DNA from: Thermoproteota archaeon
GTDB taxonomy: Archaea; Korarchaeota; JAOZGF01; JAOZFZ01
Length of the DNA: 64,000 nt
NCBI GenBank assembly: GCA_027492035.1
Contig: JAOZFT010000004.1
Location: forward strand, 496,001-560,000
Reading direction: 5' to 3'
The stretch's first letter is position 1. Every line of letters starts with the position of its first letter. Below the pieces are notes generated by a model that was not told the origin of the DNA, searched no databases, and was given only the letters and a program-made list of their open reading frames with translations. This document shows positions 44,054 to 52,258 of this stretch, piece after piece. A program made the position numbers and the translations under genes.

Positions 44054-44839
44054 TTGGATAAACTGAAAATTGAAGAAGTTCTTTCTAAATTAAGAAAAAG
44101 TCCGTATGTTGAAGAATTTAAGCCTGAAAACGAGTTTGTTTTAGCCTTCTTTAGAGGAAAGGGGGGGAAAGTAAGCAAGAAATGGAACGTGAAGATTTAC
44201 GTGAATAAGGAGAGTGAACCAACAAAAATAGTAACAAACGATTGGGTAACCCTTAAAAGAATAATAAGTGGCGCAATAAATGAAGAAGTAGAAAAGGAAA
44301 AAGTCATTTTCATTGATGACGCAGGTGTAGGGTTTCCAGTTGGAGGGGTGGTTTTAGGAGTTTATGAGGAGCCGTCTAAACGTTTCCTTTTCAAAAGAAT
44401 CCCTGTCAAATACTTTCAAGGAGAGTATTGGAAACAAAAAAAGTACCTAGAGTTTGCCGCTGAAAAAGTAAACGAAATGATCACTCAACTTAAGGCTTCA
44501 CCTGAAGACACCAAAATAGTGATTTGTCCAGGAAATATACATAGAAAAACAAAGCTAAAACTTCGTAAAGAAGGATTTCATGTCGAAATAGATGAAATCA
44601 AGGACCCTCTCCAGTCTCTGATTGAAGAAAAATTCCGAAGTTACCTTGTTTCAGAATTTAATGTTCCAGAAAACCTCTTTTTCGACCCCAAGCTCCAGGA
44701 TCCAAGGAAAGGATTTAGGAAAGTTATTAAATGGCTTAAAGAAAAACCTGAAAGGATGAAATTTGCAAAAACTGGTTGGAAATACTTCAACAAATTCAGT
44801 AGAGAAGGGTATGGAAAGGAAAGAAGTATTACATGGTGA
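44054..44839 (+). CDS. conserved-looking protein of unknown function, possibly RNase-H-like fold
   Basis: A 261-residue soluble protein I do not recognise by name. A central segment VIFIDDAGVGFPVGGVVLGV has an acidic strand-turn-strand pattern like the first strands of RNase-H-fold proteins, VKYFQGEYWKQKKYLEF follows, and IVICPGNIHRKTKLKLRKEG could be another core strand. The C-terminal 60 residues are basic with RKGFRKVIKWLKEKP. A nucleic-acid role is only inferred. The start is TTG behind AAAGGGG. The end overlaps the flippase-like gene. Confidence 0.6.
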   Translation: MDKLKIEEVLSKLRKSPYVEEFKPENEFVLAFFRGKGGKVSKKWNVKIYVNKESEPTKIVTNDWVTLKRIISGAINEEVEKEKVIFIDDAGVGFPVGGVVLGVYEEPSKRFLFKRIPVKYFQGEYWKQKKYLEFAAEKVNEMITQLKASPEDTKIVICPGNIHRKTKLKLRKEGFHVEIDEIKDPLQSLIEEKFRSYLVSEFNVPENLFFDPKLQDPRKGFRKVIKWLKEKPERMKFAKTGWKYFNKFSREGYGKERSITW

Positions 44840-46013
44840 TTCATTGCCTAAACCTGGATTCAGTTTTTTAAAAAAATTAAGCTTAGAAAGAGGGTTAGTT
44901 ATAGTTGGAGCTGCTAACCTGTTAAACAGTTTATTTGGGGGAGTGTTCTGGCTCTACGCTGCCTCGTTAGTAAAGACCGTGAACGAATACGGTTACCTAA
45001 ACTATTTGGTTTCAATAGCTAACATTCTAAAAATTTTTATTTTGTTGGGGTTAAACACCACCGTCACAACATTGCTTGCTAAAGGAAGGGAAGAAATTGT
45101 TCAGGAATCAAACCTGGTGGTTTTAGCAGCCTTCATCCTCCTTTCCATGGTAGTCAGTTTAAACAATTGGGTCATCATCTTGCTCCTCACTGAAGCATTT
45201 CTTTTAATGAGTGTGGCAGAAATACTTGGAAGAAAAAGTTACAAAGAATATTTTTTAGTCATGGCAGGGTACAGGGCTACTCAAATAGTTTTAGGTTACC
45301 TCTTTTTTATTTATCAAGGGGCACTGGGGCTCCTTATAGGCTACTCTTCAGCCTTCATTTTCTTCAGTTACAGATTCATCTCCTCCCTAAAACAGTGCTC
45401 CCTCCACCTTAACATTTTAAAACAAAATTTCTCTTTCACCTTCTTCACTTTCCTTTCTCAACTTTCAGCCACCATAGTAACTTTCCTAGACAAAGTAATC
45501 ATCCCCTCCCTATTCCAAGATGTCTCCTTCGGATTCAAAGTGTTAGGCTTCTTCCAATTGGCAAATCAATTCTTTTGGCTGCTAAATGTCGTTCCCCTAA
45601 GCATCTTCAACTATTTACTGCCTGAAGAAGCAAGTGGGGCTAAAAAGAAAAACATCTTCACAGTAGGAGCCCTAACTTCAATCCTCCTTGCACTGGTTAA
45701 CCTATCCCTCTCCCCGATTGTAATTAAACACTTATTTCCAAACTTCACAGAAGCAATTCCTTTGACACAACTTCTTGGATTTGCAGTTGTCCCCGCCACT
45801 ATAGCTTATGTTTACAGGGCGAAGTTTTTCAGTAAGCTTTGGAGTTTAGACGTATTAATAGGAAACCTAATTTTTGTAGTGGCTGAAGTAGGAGGACTAT
45901 ATTTAGTCAGATATAGGCTTGGTTTAATGGGCCTAGGTTATATTTTACTTGGTAGTCAGGCGTTAACTGCTTTATACTACACTTTTCGTGGAATGAATAA
46001 AGGGGAAATTTAA
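44811..46013 (+). CDS. polysaccharide flippase-like membrane protein (MATE/Wzx type)
   Basis: About 400 residues with roughly twelve hydrophobic segments and no signal peptide beyond the first segment. The opening IVGAANLLNSLFGGVFWLYA then VKTVNEYGYLNYLVSIANIL is the typical start of the polysaccharide_synt/Wzx group (first helices with Glu-Tyr-Gly), and TFLDKVIIPSLFQD marks the second half. Such proteins flip lipid-linked sugars to the outside. It fits the GT-C glycosyltransferase and Gfo/Idh sugar dehydrogenase nearby. Its start overlaps the previous gene; TTG at 44844 is another possible start. Confidence 0.72.
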   Translation: MERKEVLHGDSLPKPGFSFLKKLSLERGLVIVGAANLLNSLFGGVFWLYAASLVKTVNEYGYLNYLVSIANILKIFILLGLNTTVTTLLAKGREEIVQESNLVVLAAFILLSMVVSLNNWVIILLLTEAFLLMSVAEILGRKSYKEYFLVMAGYRATQIVLGYLFFIYQGALGLLIGYSSAFIFFSYRFISSLKQCSLHLNILKQNFSFTFFTFLSQLSATIVTFLDKVIIPSLFQDVSFGFKVLGFFQLANQFFWLLNVVPLSIFNYLLPEEASGAKKKNIFTVGALTSILLALVNLSLSPIVIKHLFPNFTEAIPLTQLLGFAVVPATIAYVYRAKFFSKLWSLDVLIGNLIFVVAEVGGLYLVRYRLGLMGLGYILLGSQALTALYYTFRGMNKGEI

Positions 46014-46078
46014 ATATCCCCCCCTGTTAAGTTAAAGAGAAGGGTTTAATGGAAACTTTTTAGAGGGTTGTTCCTGTC

Positions 46079-47020
46079 ATGCTTGTTTCGCCTGAAATAA
46101 CTCAACTATACTTTAAACAAGCCTATAGAATAGTGGGGAAACATAAGCATGCAGCTGTGAAAATCTGTCACTGGACTAAGGAGAGCTTAAGGTGGGATCG
46201 AGTCTGTTACAAGGAACTTTGGTATCCTCCGGTTGAGTCTCATCGCTGCATGGAGATGACACCATATGTTGGCTGTAATCATCATTGTCTTTTTTGTTGG
46301 AGAATCCATTCAGGGGATAGACCTAATTTAAGATGGAAAGAACTACCTTCAGCGGACACAAAGTTTGATAACCCTGAAACAATTGTCACCGAGTCCATTG
46401 AAGCCAGAAAGCAGTTACTGGTGGGGTTCAAAGGCAATCCTTTAACCGATAATAGGAAATATGAAAAGGCTTTGAAACCAACCATGATGACAATGAGCCT
46501 GACAGGTGAACCTACTCTCTACCCTGACCTTTCAGGACTTATTTCCGCTGCAAAGAAACACGGGATGGTAACGTTTCTGGTAACTAATGGGACCCTCCCT
46601 GAAAGACTAGAAGAAATGGATCCTCTCCCCTTCCAACTTTACGTTACCCTTCCAGCTCCAGATAAAAAAACCTATTTGAAAACAACTAAACCGCTGATTA
46701 AAAACGGTTGGGGGAAACTGAATGAAACACTGGGCCTTTTTCCAAGCCTAAACACCAGGAAAGTAATTAGGTTAACTCTCGTCAAAGGTTTGAACATGTT
46801 CGACTCTGAAAAATACGCTAAGTTAATTGAAAAAGCTGAACCCGACTTTGTTGAACCTAAAGGTTTCATGTGGGTTGGAGAAGCAAGGAACAGGTTACCT
46901 AAGGAAGCAATGCCCTCTCATGAAGAAATTAAAAAGTTTGGAAAGGAACTTTCCAATTACTTAGGGTACGAAATAGTTGATGAATTTAAACCGAGCAGAG
47001 TTGTACTTTTGAAGAAATAA
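46079..47020 (+). CDS. taw1: tRNA 4-demethylwyosine synthase Taw1
   Basis: A 313-residue radical-SAM enzyme making the tricyclic base of wyosine at G37 of tRNA-Phe from N1-methylguanosine and pyruvate. The SAM cluster is in YVGCNHHCLFCWRIHSGD, with SLTGEPTLYPDLSGLI following and the substrate region WVGEARNRLP near the end. A second iron-sulfur cluster ligand occurs in the N-terminus (AVKICHWTKE). Length fits archaeal Taw1. GAGGG lies in the leader. Together with Thg1, RlmE and the thiolase it shows a heavy investment in tRNA/rRNA modification. Confidence 0.94.
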   Translation: MLVSPEITQLYFKQAYRIVGKHKHAAVKICHWTKESLRWDRVCYKELWYPPVESHRCMEMTPYVGCNHHCLFCWRIHSGDRPNLRWKELPSADTKFDNPETIVTESIEARKQLLVGFKGNPLTDNRKYEKALKPTMMTMSLTGEPTLYPDLSGLISAAKKHGMVTFLVTNGTLPERLEEMDPLPFQLYVTLPAPDKKTYLKTTKPLIKNGWGKLNETLGLFPSLNTRKVIRLTLVKGLNMFDSEKYAKLIEKAEPDFVEPKGFMWVGEARNRLPKEAMPSHEEIKKFGKELSNYLGYEIVDEFKPSRVVLLKK

Positions 47021-47035
47021 GGAATGGTTAAGAAT

Positions 47036-47248
47036 TTACTTCCCATGAATTATTTTTATTAAGTTCTTGAATAAAGTTTTTTGGGAAAGTGAAATAAGAA
47101 GGGAAACAACAGCTAAACAAGAGAAAAGTGCAGCTTCAAAAGCGTAAAAACTGAACCAGCCTCTCAAAGATAAATCAATGTAATACATGCTTACAGTTTC
47201 AAACATGAAGGCAAGAGTTATTCCTAAAACAGGGAAGAAATTCCTCAT
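47036..47248 (-). CDS. small two-helix membrane protein
   Basis: A 70-residue protein with two hydrophobic segments (VLGITLAFMFETVSMYY and AALFSCLAVVSLLISL) and a basic C-terminus (KTLFKNLIKIIHGK). No family is recognised. AAGGGGTG eight bases before the ATG supports translation. It converges with taw1 and stands alone. Confidence 0.5.
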   Translation of the reverse strand: MRNFFPVLGITLAFMFETVSMYYIDLSLRGWFSFYAFEAALFSCLAVVSLLISLSQKTLFKNLIKIIHGK

Positions 47249-47612
47249 CTCTTACACCCCTTACATAATTTTTAACAAAATTTTTTAAATGAAAAACATC
47301 CAAAAAACTGTATAGGAATATTAACATCCCAATTTATATTTGTTTGCTTTCTATACTTTTCAGAAACGTTTCTGAATGTTCATAAATGGTTTCGAAAAGG
47401 TAAAAACCCTCAATAGGGCTCGGTTCAGCAACCCATACAAGAAAACATCATGTTGACACAACCTATTTTCATGTAACTTCAGAGGTTCATAACTTCTGTA
47501 ATTCTTCAGGCTGCGTAAGAAAAAGGTGTAAACTAGAGTTTAGGGTTATAAAATGAAAAGGATTTTTCCTATCACTTACTTTGCTTATATCCCCTATCTT
47601 CAATATTTTTCT
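47249..47612. other. 364-base intergenic region with a perfect palindrome
   Basis: No gene is visible. The notable structure is an 18-base perfect palindrome TTCAGAAACGTTTCTGAA at 47359-47376. The gap separates the ends of the glycosyltransferase gene (minus strand, ending at 47613) from the start of the small membrane protein, so the palindrome lies about 110 bases upstream of that small gene. Confidence 0.5.
47359..47376. repeat. 18-base perfect palindrome
   Basis: TTCAGAAACGTTTCTGAA reads the same on both strands. A chance occurrence somewhere in 64 kb is possible, but its position in a non-coding gap makes a protein-binding site (regulator or nucleoid protein) worth testing. Confidence 0.5.
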
Positions 47613-49883
47613 TTAATTAATGATTGTCCTTAAGAATTTAGATGTTTGCTGTGGAATTAACGGATTCGGAATTTCAAGTATGAACCCTTTCACTTCCTTA
47701 TATTTTCCGGAGGACAATATAAAACTCATTAGTTCTTGACTTAAAGTTTCTGGTGATTCAATTCTTGATTTTGAAAGGTCTATCTGTACATAGAAAGGTT
47801 TCTTTAATGGTTTTAAAAGTTTTAGGTCCTTTTCAATCAAGCCATAAATAAACTCCACTTGTAAAGCAGTATGCCTAACTACGTAATCGCTGTTTTCAAC
47901 TATTCTTTTCAAATTCCCAGAAGTTTTTCTTGTTTGTTGGAGGAGTGGGCCAATTATTCCTACACCGAATCTTAACCCCTTCCTTTTCACGATGTTTGAA
48001 GCTTCTTCAATGTTTATGGAGAAAATTTTAGGCCCCATCACTCTTAAACTATTAATTTGCGGTTTCTTCGACAAAAAGGTTTCAATATCCCTTATTATTG
48101 TTTCGGTTTCTTCAACAAAGACAGTTACCTCTAGCTTTTCAATTTTTGTTTCTTTTCTTAACTGCATTAGGAAATCTAGGAATGTTTTTGATGTCGCAAT
48201 TTGTTGGGAAACCCCTATAGACAAGTTTGGAGGGTTCAGGTACTTCACGGTTTTAATCCATTCATTAAGAAGTTTATTATTCTCTATGTCTCCCTTCTTC
48301 AGTAAAATGTTTAATCCTTCAATTTCTCCCTTCATTTCTTCAATGGAAGGTTTAGTGATGTTTTGTGCAGCTTCAATAATTACGTATTTACCGTACACTG
48401 CTAAAACCTTGAATCTGAAATTAATAAAGGGTTTATAGCGTAAAAACTCATTTTTACCTAAAACAAAGACGCCACTTTTCTTTCCTTTCTTTAATGCTTG
48501 GAACATTTCTTCTGTCTGAACTTCCCTGTACATACCTGTATCTGTTCTTCTACCACTCATTAAGCAAATATAGTCACCAACGGGTCCTGTCCTTACGTGG
48601 ATTATTTCATTCTCTGAAGTGTTTTCCTTGATCCACGCAATAACTTTTTGGAGATCTTGGTCATGGAATAACCCAATCATGAGTATTCCTTCACTAGAGA
48701 AAAGGGATCCCTCTTTTAAACCTCTAAACTCTGAAGCTAAGGGTGTTTGAAGTAAATTGAACAATGAAGTTTTTTTAGGTCCAAGGAATTGTCCTTTATT
48801 TCTCCTGCCACCTGCAAAACCAATTTTTAAATTGAAGAACAAACTAAACATAAAAACTGCAAGAATTACCCCTGAAAACAAAACTCTTTTTTTGCCTTCG
48901 CTTAACCTCACCATTTTGCTAATTAAAATTTTAAGGAAAAAAACAAGTCCAACAGCGGCAACTAAAGAATTTATTATTGGGGAATGAAGAAAATACCTTG
49001 CACCATAAGTGAACAAGATTGAAAAGAAACCTAAAAAGGCAGCTAAAAACAGTTTATCCTTAACTCTTCTCTTCCTTAAGAGAAAAAAGAACCCAGCGAT
49101 GCTGAAAACCAGAATTAAAAGATTCATACTCAAGAACCCTATTAAAGGAATTCTTGAACGAACCAAATGGGCAGATAACGAATCCAAGTTTGTTAGTATG
49201 TGGTAAATCCAGGGAGAAAAAAGGAGGAAGGATAAACCTGTAACTTTCCCGAAAAACCCTAAATAAGACTTATTTCTCCTGTATATTAGTAGGCAAAAGA
49301 TAAAAAGGCCTAAAATAATTACGTAAGGTAAACCTAAGTGTGAATAAAGAAAAACAGTTAATAAAATAGTTGAAAAAAGGAAATTTTTCTTGTAAAAAGA
49401 GTAAAGAAAAAGGGGAAGGAGTGCAATTATCAAAGCAGTGGGTGCAACAGAGCATTGCCACATCCAAAACTCTGGACAAGCAGAAAGTAAGCTAAGTGTT
49501 AAAGCTGAAACATGTTCGTTGTAAATTAGCCTCGTAACCAGCCAAGCACTAAACAATGTTAAAGGGTATTGAATAATTCCTATAACTCTTCCCACATCTA
49601 AAAAATTTAAGTTAAAAGCATCGTGTAAAAACCAAATCAAAACATGTTCAAGGGGAGGGTAGAGATTAGGTCTCCCTATAGGGGCGAATTCGTAATAATC
49701 CCATAAACAAACAGTGTGGAAGTCGGAAAACATTTTTCCCATTAATAAATGATAAGGTGAATCAATACCTATGGGGAAGCTTTCCCAATTTAAAAGAAGT
49801 AAAACTCCATGTAAGGAAATTATGAGCATGGACAAGAAATCAAAAAGAGTTGCTTTCTCCCAAAAAGCTTCTTTTATTCCCAT
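47613..49883 (-). CDS. GT-C-like membrane glycosyltransferase with extra C-terminal domain
   Basis: A 756-residue protein. Residues about 15-360 hold some ten to twelve transmembrane helices; the first outside loop has FPIGIDSPYHLLMGKMF and FAPIGRPNLYPPLEH, resembling the acidic loop and PLG-type loop of GT-C enzymes such as STT3/PMT relatives. Residues about 395-520 form a soluble part with HVRTGPVGDYICLMSGRRT. The last 240 residues alternate strands and helices (LSIGVSQQIATSKTF, LEVTVFVEETETII, LRFGVGIIGPLLQQ, PFYVQIDLSKS, VKGFILEIPNP) like a TIM-barrel. It would move a lipid-linked sugar outside the cell; the extra domain has no assigned role. Confidence 0.6.
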   Translation of the reverse strand: MGIKEAFWEKATLFDFLSMLIISLHGVLLLLNWESFPIGIDSPYHLLMGKMFSDFHTVCLWDYYEFAPIGRPNLYPPLEHVLIWFLHDAFNLNFLDVGRVIGIIQYPLTLFSAWLVTRLIYNEHVSALTLSLLSACPEFWMWQCSVAPTALIIALLPLFLYSFYKKNFLFSTILLTVFLYSHLGLPYVIILGLFIFCLLIYRRNKSYLGFFGKVTGLSFLLFSPWIYHILTNLDSLSAHLVRSRIPLIGFLSMNLLILVFSIAGFFFLLRKRRVKDKLFLAAFLGFFSILFTYGARYFLHSPIINSLVAAVGLVFFLKILISKMVRLSEGKKRVLFSGVILAVFMFSLFFNLKIGFAGGRRNKGQFLGPKKTSLFNLLQTPLASEFRGLKEGSLFSSEGILMIGLFHDQDLQKVIAWIKENTSENEIIHVRTGPVGDYICLMSGRRTDTGMYREVQTEEMFQALKKGKKSGVFVLGKNEFLRYKPFINFRFKVLAVYGKYVIIEAAQNITKPSIEEMKGEIEGLNILLKKGDIENNKLLNEWIKTVKYLNPPNLSIGVSQQIATSKTFLDFLMQLRKETKIEKLEVTVFVEETETIIRDIETFLSKKPQINSLRVMGPKIFSINIEEASNIVKRKGLRFGVGIIGPLLQQTRKTSGNLKRIVENSDYVVRHTALQVEFIYGLIEKDLKLLKPLKKPFYVQIDLSKSRIESPETLSQELMSFILSSGKYKEVKGFILEIPNPLIPQQTSKFLRTIIN

Positions 49884-50136
49884 TTGTTTCCTTTACCTCT
49901 CTTTCAAGCCCTTAACTCCACCTTAAACTATCTTTACTTCCTTTTCCTCCATCTTTAATGTATCGCTCATTTGGAAAAAGCAGAATTTTACTCATTTAAA
50001 ATTTTTATTTCTACATAATCTAAAGAAAAACTGGGCTGTTAATCAGGTACTATCAGGTTTTCACGAGTCCTTTATATATCCTGACAGGAATAACTCTAAC
50101 AGTTTTGAGTAAATGGAGAAGAACGATGGGGAGAAA

Positions 50137-51111
50137 TTAAAGTTTCGGGAATCTGTAATTCAGCTTGATAACTTTTCCTGTCTTTGCTGATTCAAGCATT
50201 TTCTCTGCAATATAAAGGGCAATTAAGCCATCTTTTCCTGAAGCCTTAGGTTCCATCTTTTCCCTTATACACCTCAAAAAATGTTTAAGTTCCTCTTTCA
50301 AAGGTTCATTCCATTTCAGATTCGGATATATTTCCCTTCGTCCTTCACTTGAATACTTTTCTATTTTTAACTGTTTCCAAGCGTCATCAAAATGTATTAT
50401 TCCTTCCTCACCCGTTACTATTAATTCCCTAACTTTGCTGGGTGAAAGCCAGTTATTTTCCAAAAAACAAGAGATATTTCCATTTACTTTTAATAAGGCG
50501 GTGGAATAATCCTCATTCACATGTTTAACTCGGCCTGTATAAGCGAATACTTCAATGGGGTCCTTGTTTAAAAGAAACCTTATTAAGTCAATGTCGTGAA
50601 TGGCTAAATCCTTCACAACCCCTATATCTGAAACCCTTGTAAACATCATCCCTAACCTTTTAAATGACAAAACTAATGGTTTACCCACTACTCCTTGCTT
50701 AAGTAACTCTTTAACTTTAACAACGCCAGAGTTATATCTCATTATGTGGCCAACGGCTAAAGTAAGGTTTCTCTTCTTAGCCTCCTTAACTATCTCCAAA
50801 GCTTCCTTTATACTTGTTGCAAAAGGTTTTTCAATTAAAACATTCACATTTCTTCTTAAAACTTTTAAAGCAAGTTCAGCATGGGTCTTTGTCGGTGTAA
50901 CTACACTTATCGCTTCCACTTTTTCTTTTTTAATCATTTTATCGACATCACGATAAGTTTCAACCCCATATTCTCTCTTAACCCTTTTTAATTTTTCGTT
51001 ATCTAAATCCACGGCAGCCATTAAGTCAGCTTCTCTTAATTCACTATAAACCCTTAAATGGTTCATTCCCCAATTACCAACCCCAGCTACAGCAACTTTA
51101 ATTTTATCCAT
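50137..51111 (-). CDS. Gfo/Idh/MocA-family NAD(P)-dependent oxidoreductase
   Basis: About 324 residues. The Rossmann motif is VAVAGVGNWGMNHLRVY, the family's EKP motif is VNVLIEKPFATSIKEA with the catalytic Lys, and the second catalytic pair is in AIHDIDLIRFLLN. Such enzymes oxidise sugars or nucleotide sugars; UDP-sugar dehydrogenases of archaeal surface glycan pathways belong here, in line with the glycosyltransferase gene upstream. I take the ATG at 51111, with GGGTGAAG before it, and not the GTG five codons earlier. Confidence 0.85.
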   Translation of the reverse strand: MDKIKVAVAGVGNWGMNHLRVYSELREADLMAAVDLDNEKLKRVKREYGVETYRDVDKMIKKEKVEAISVVTPTKTHAELALKVLRRNVNVLIEKPFATSIKEALEIVKEAKKRNLTLAVGHIMRYNSGVVKVKELLKQGVVGKPLVLSFKRLGMMFTRVSDIGVVKDLAIHDIDLIRFLLNKDPIEVFAYTGRVKHVNEDYSTALLKVNGNISCFLENNWLSPSKVRELIVTGEEGIIHFDDAWKQLKIEKYSSEGRREIYPNLKWNEPLKEELKHFLRCIREKMEPKASGKDGLIALYIAEKMLESAKTGKVIKLNYRFPKL

Positions 51112-51299
51112 TTCTTCACCCTGCACCTCTGGAAAAAGAGACTTGTGAAGGGAGATGTAATAACTTAACTCTCAACTTAAACCTAGTTCCTTTGAAGAAA
51201 TTTTTCAAAAAGAAGCCTAATAAATATCTTTTTAAATTCTACACTTCGTGTCTCCTCAAAAAATAAACGTTTTTGAAAATATGGAGGAAAAGTGTTGAA

Positions 51300-51692
51300 A
51301 TGGAGCTGTTAGAAACCAATGCAGGGAGTAAATTTGTTAAAGGAAAAAGTATCTTAATATATGGCGCCTGCACCGAACTAGAACACCCAAAAATTCTTGA
51401 AGAAGCATCTAAAGGAAAGACGAAGCTTTCTCTTTGCTTAGAAAAGGAGCACATGAACATGGTTGTTTATAAACTAGCTACCATGCTTAATTTAACGAAA
51501 CCCCCTAAAGATGTAACTGTACTAACTATTGACGGATCCCCTCATTGTGTACAGCTGCATTACGCAGTTGAGGAAGCTAAAAAATTAACGCATTCAACTA
51601 TTCCAGTTAAGCATTTAGTCATAATCAATAAAAGAGTGGTTGAGGTCTCTCCTGAAAAAGTTAAATTGTCTAGGTACTTAAGTAAAATTTAA
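51300..51692 (+). CDS. protein of unknown function preceding the PadR operon
   Basis: About 130 residues, soluble. I cannot name the family, but LSLCLEKEHMNMVVYKLATM and VLTIDGSPHCVQLHYAVEEA are so regular that they look conserved (Cys, Glu-His and Ser-Pro-His-Cys could bind a metal or cluster), and the C-terminus VSPEKVKLSRYLSKI is a basic helix. GGAGG lies about a dozen bases before the ATG at 51300; TTG at 51273 is also in frame. It is divergent from the Gfo/Idh gene and separated from padR by 55 bases that include a palindrome. Confidence 0.6.
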   Translation: MELLETNAGSKFVKGKSILIYGACTELEHPKILEEASKGKTKLSLCLEKEHMNMVVYKLATMLNLTKPPKDVTVLTIDGSPHCVQLHYAVEEAKKLTHSTIPVKHLVIINKRVVEVSPEKVKLSRYLSKI

Positions 51693-51711
51693 AAAAAGAA
51701 ATAAATATAAC

Positions 51712-51723
51712 TAGATATATCTA
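51712..51723. promoter_or_regulatory. palindromic operator candidate upstream of padR
   Basis: TAGATATATCTA is a perfect 12-base palindrome centred 30 bases before the padR ATG at 51748, where an archaeal TATA box would lie. PadR repressors bind such AT-rich dyads and control their own ABC exporter genes, so autoregulation is likely. Confidence 0.45.
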
Positions 51724-51747
51724 ATTATCGAAAAAAGTGAATGAAAA

Positions 51748-52254
51748 ATGGTAAAGCAACCAATTAATTTTAAACCGGGAAATTTCTTGCCTAGGAAACC
51801 TATTCTGTTCAAGAAGGGATTCTTTAAAATCCTTCTGCTGTATTATTTGAATGAAAAACCAATGCATGGCTACGAAATTATCAACAAAATCCGTAAAGAG
51901 TTCCTAGGTTTCTATGCCCCGAGTCCAGGTGTGGTTTACCCAACCTTGTTTTATCTTGAAGATTTAGGTTATGTTTACCATGAAAAAGAGGACGGCAGAA
52001 AGATTTATCATTTGACAGAGAAAGGAAAGAAATTTCTATCAACTAAAGAAGCGCAAATAAAGTTTTTTCTTAAGAAAAAGGAAGAAATAAAAAAATTCGT
52101 CTGTAAAGGTTTTTTTAAAAAACTATTTGAAATATTCAAACTTTTAACCCTTCATTACCAAGAAATAAGTGAAAGAAAAGCTTCTGAAATAGTGAAAGTT
52201 ATTGAGGACTCTCATAGCAAAATCCAAGAAATAATTTTCAAAGGTGAACAGTGA
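51748..52254 (+). CDS. PadR-family transcriptional regulator
   Basis: A 168-residue regulator. The PadR winged helix spans about residues 22-100: KILLLYYLNEKPMHGYEII, FYAPSPGVVYPTLFYLEDLG, and the wing KEDGRKIYHLTEKGKKFL. The C-terminal helix (residues 105-168) gives the dimer contact and the effector pocket. It starts the cassette padR-ATPase-permease; its end overlaps the front of the ATPase frame. It is probably a repressor released by the compound the exporter removes. Confidence 0.9.
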   Translation: MVKQPINFKPGNFLPRKPILFKKGFFKILLLYYLNEKPMHGYEIINKIRKEFLGFYAPSPGVVYPTLFYLEDLGYVYHEKEDGRKIYHLTEKGKKFLSTKEAQIKFFLKKKEEIKKFVCKGFFKKLFEIFKLLTLHYQEISERKASEIVKVIEDSHSKIQEIIFKGEQ

Positions 52255-52258
52255 AAAA

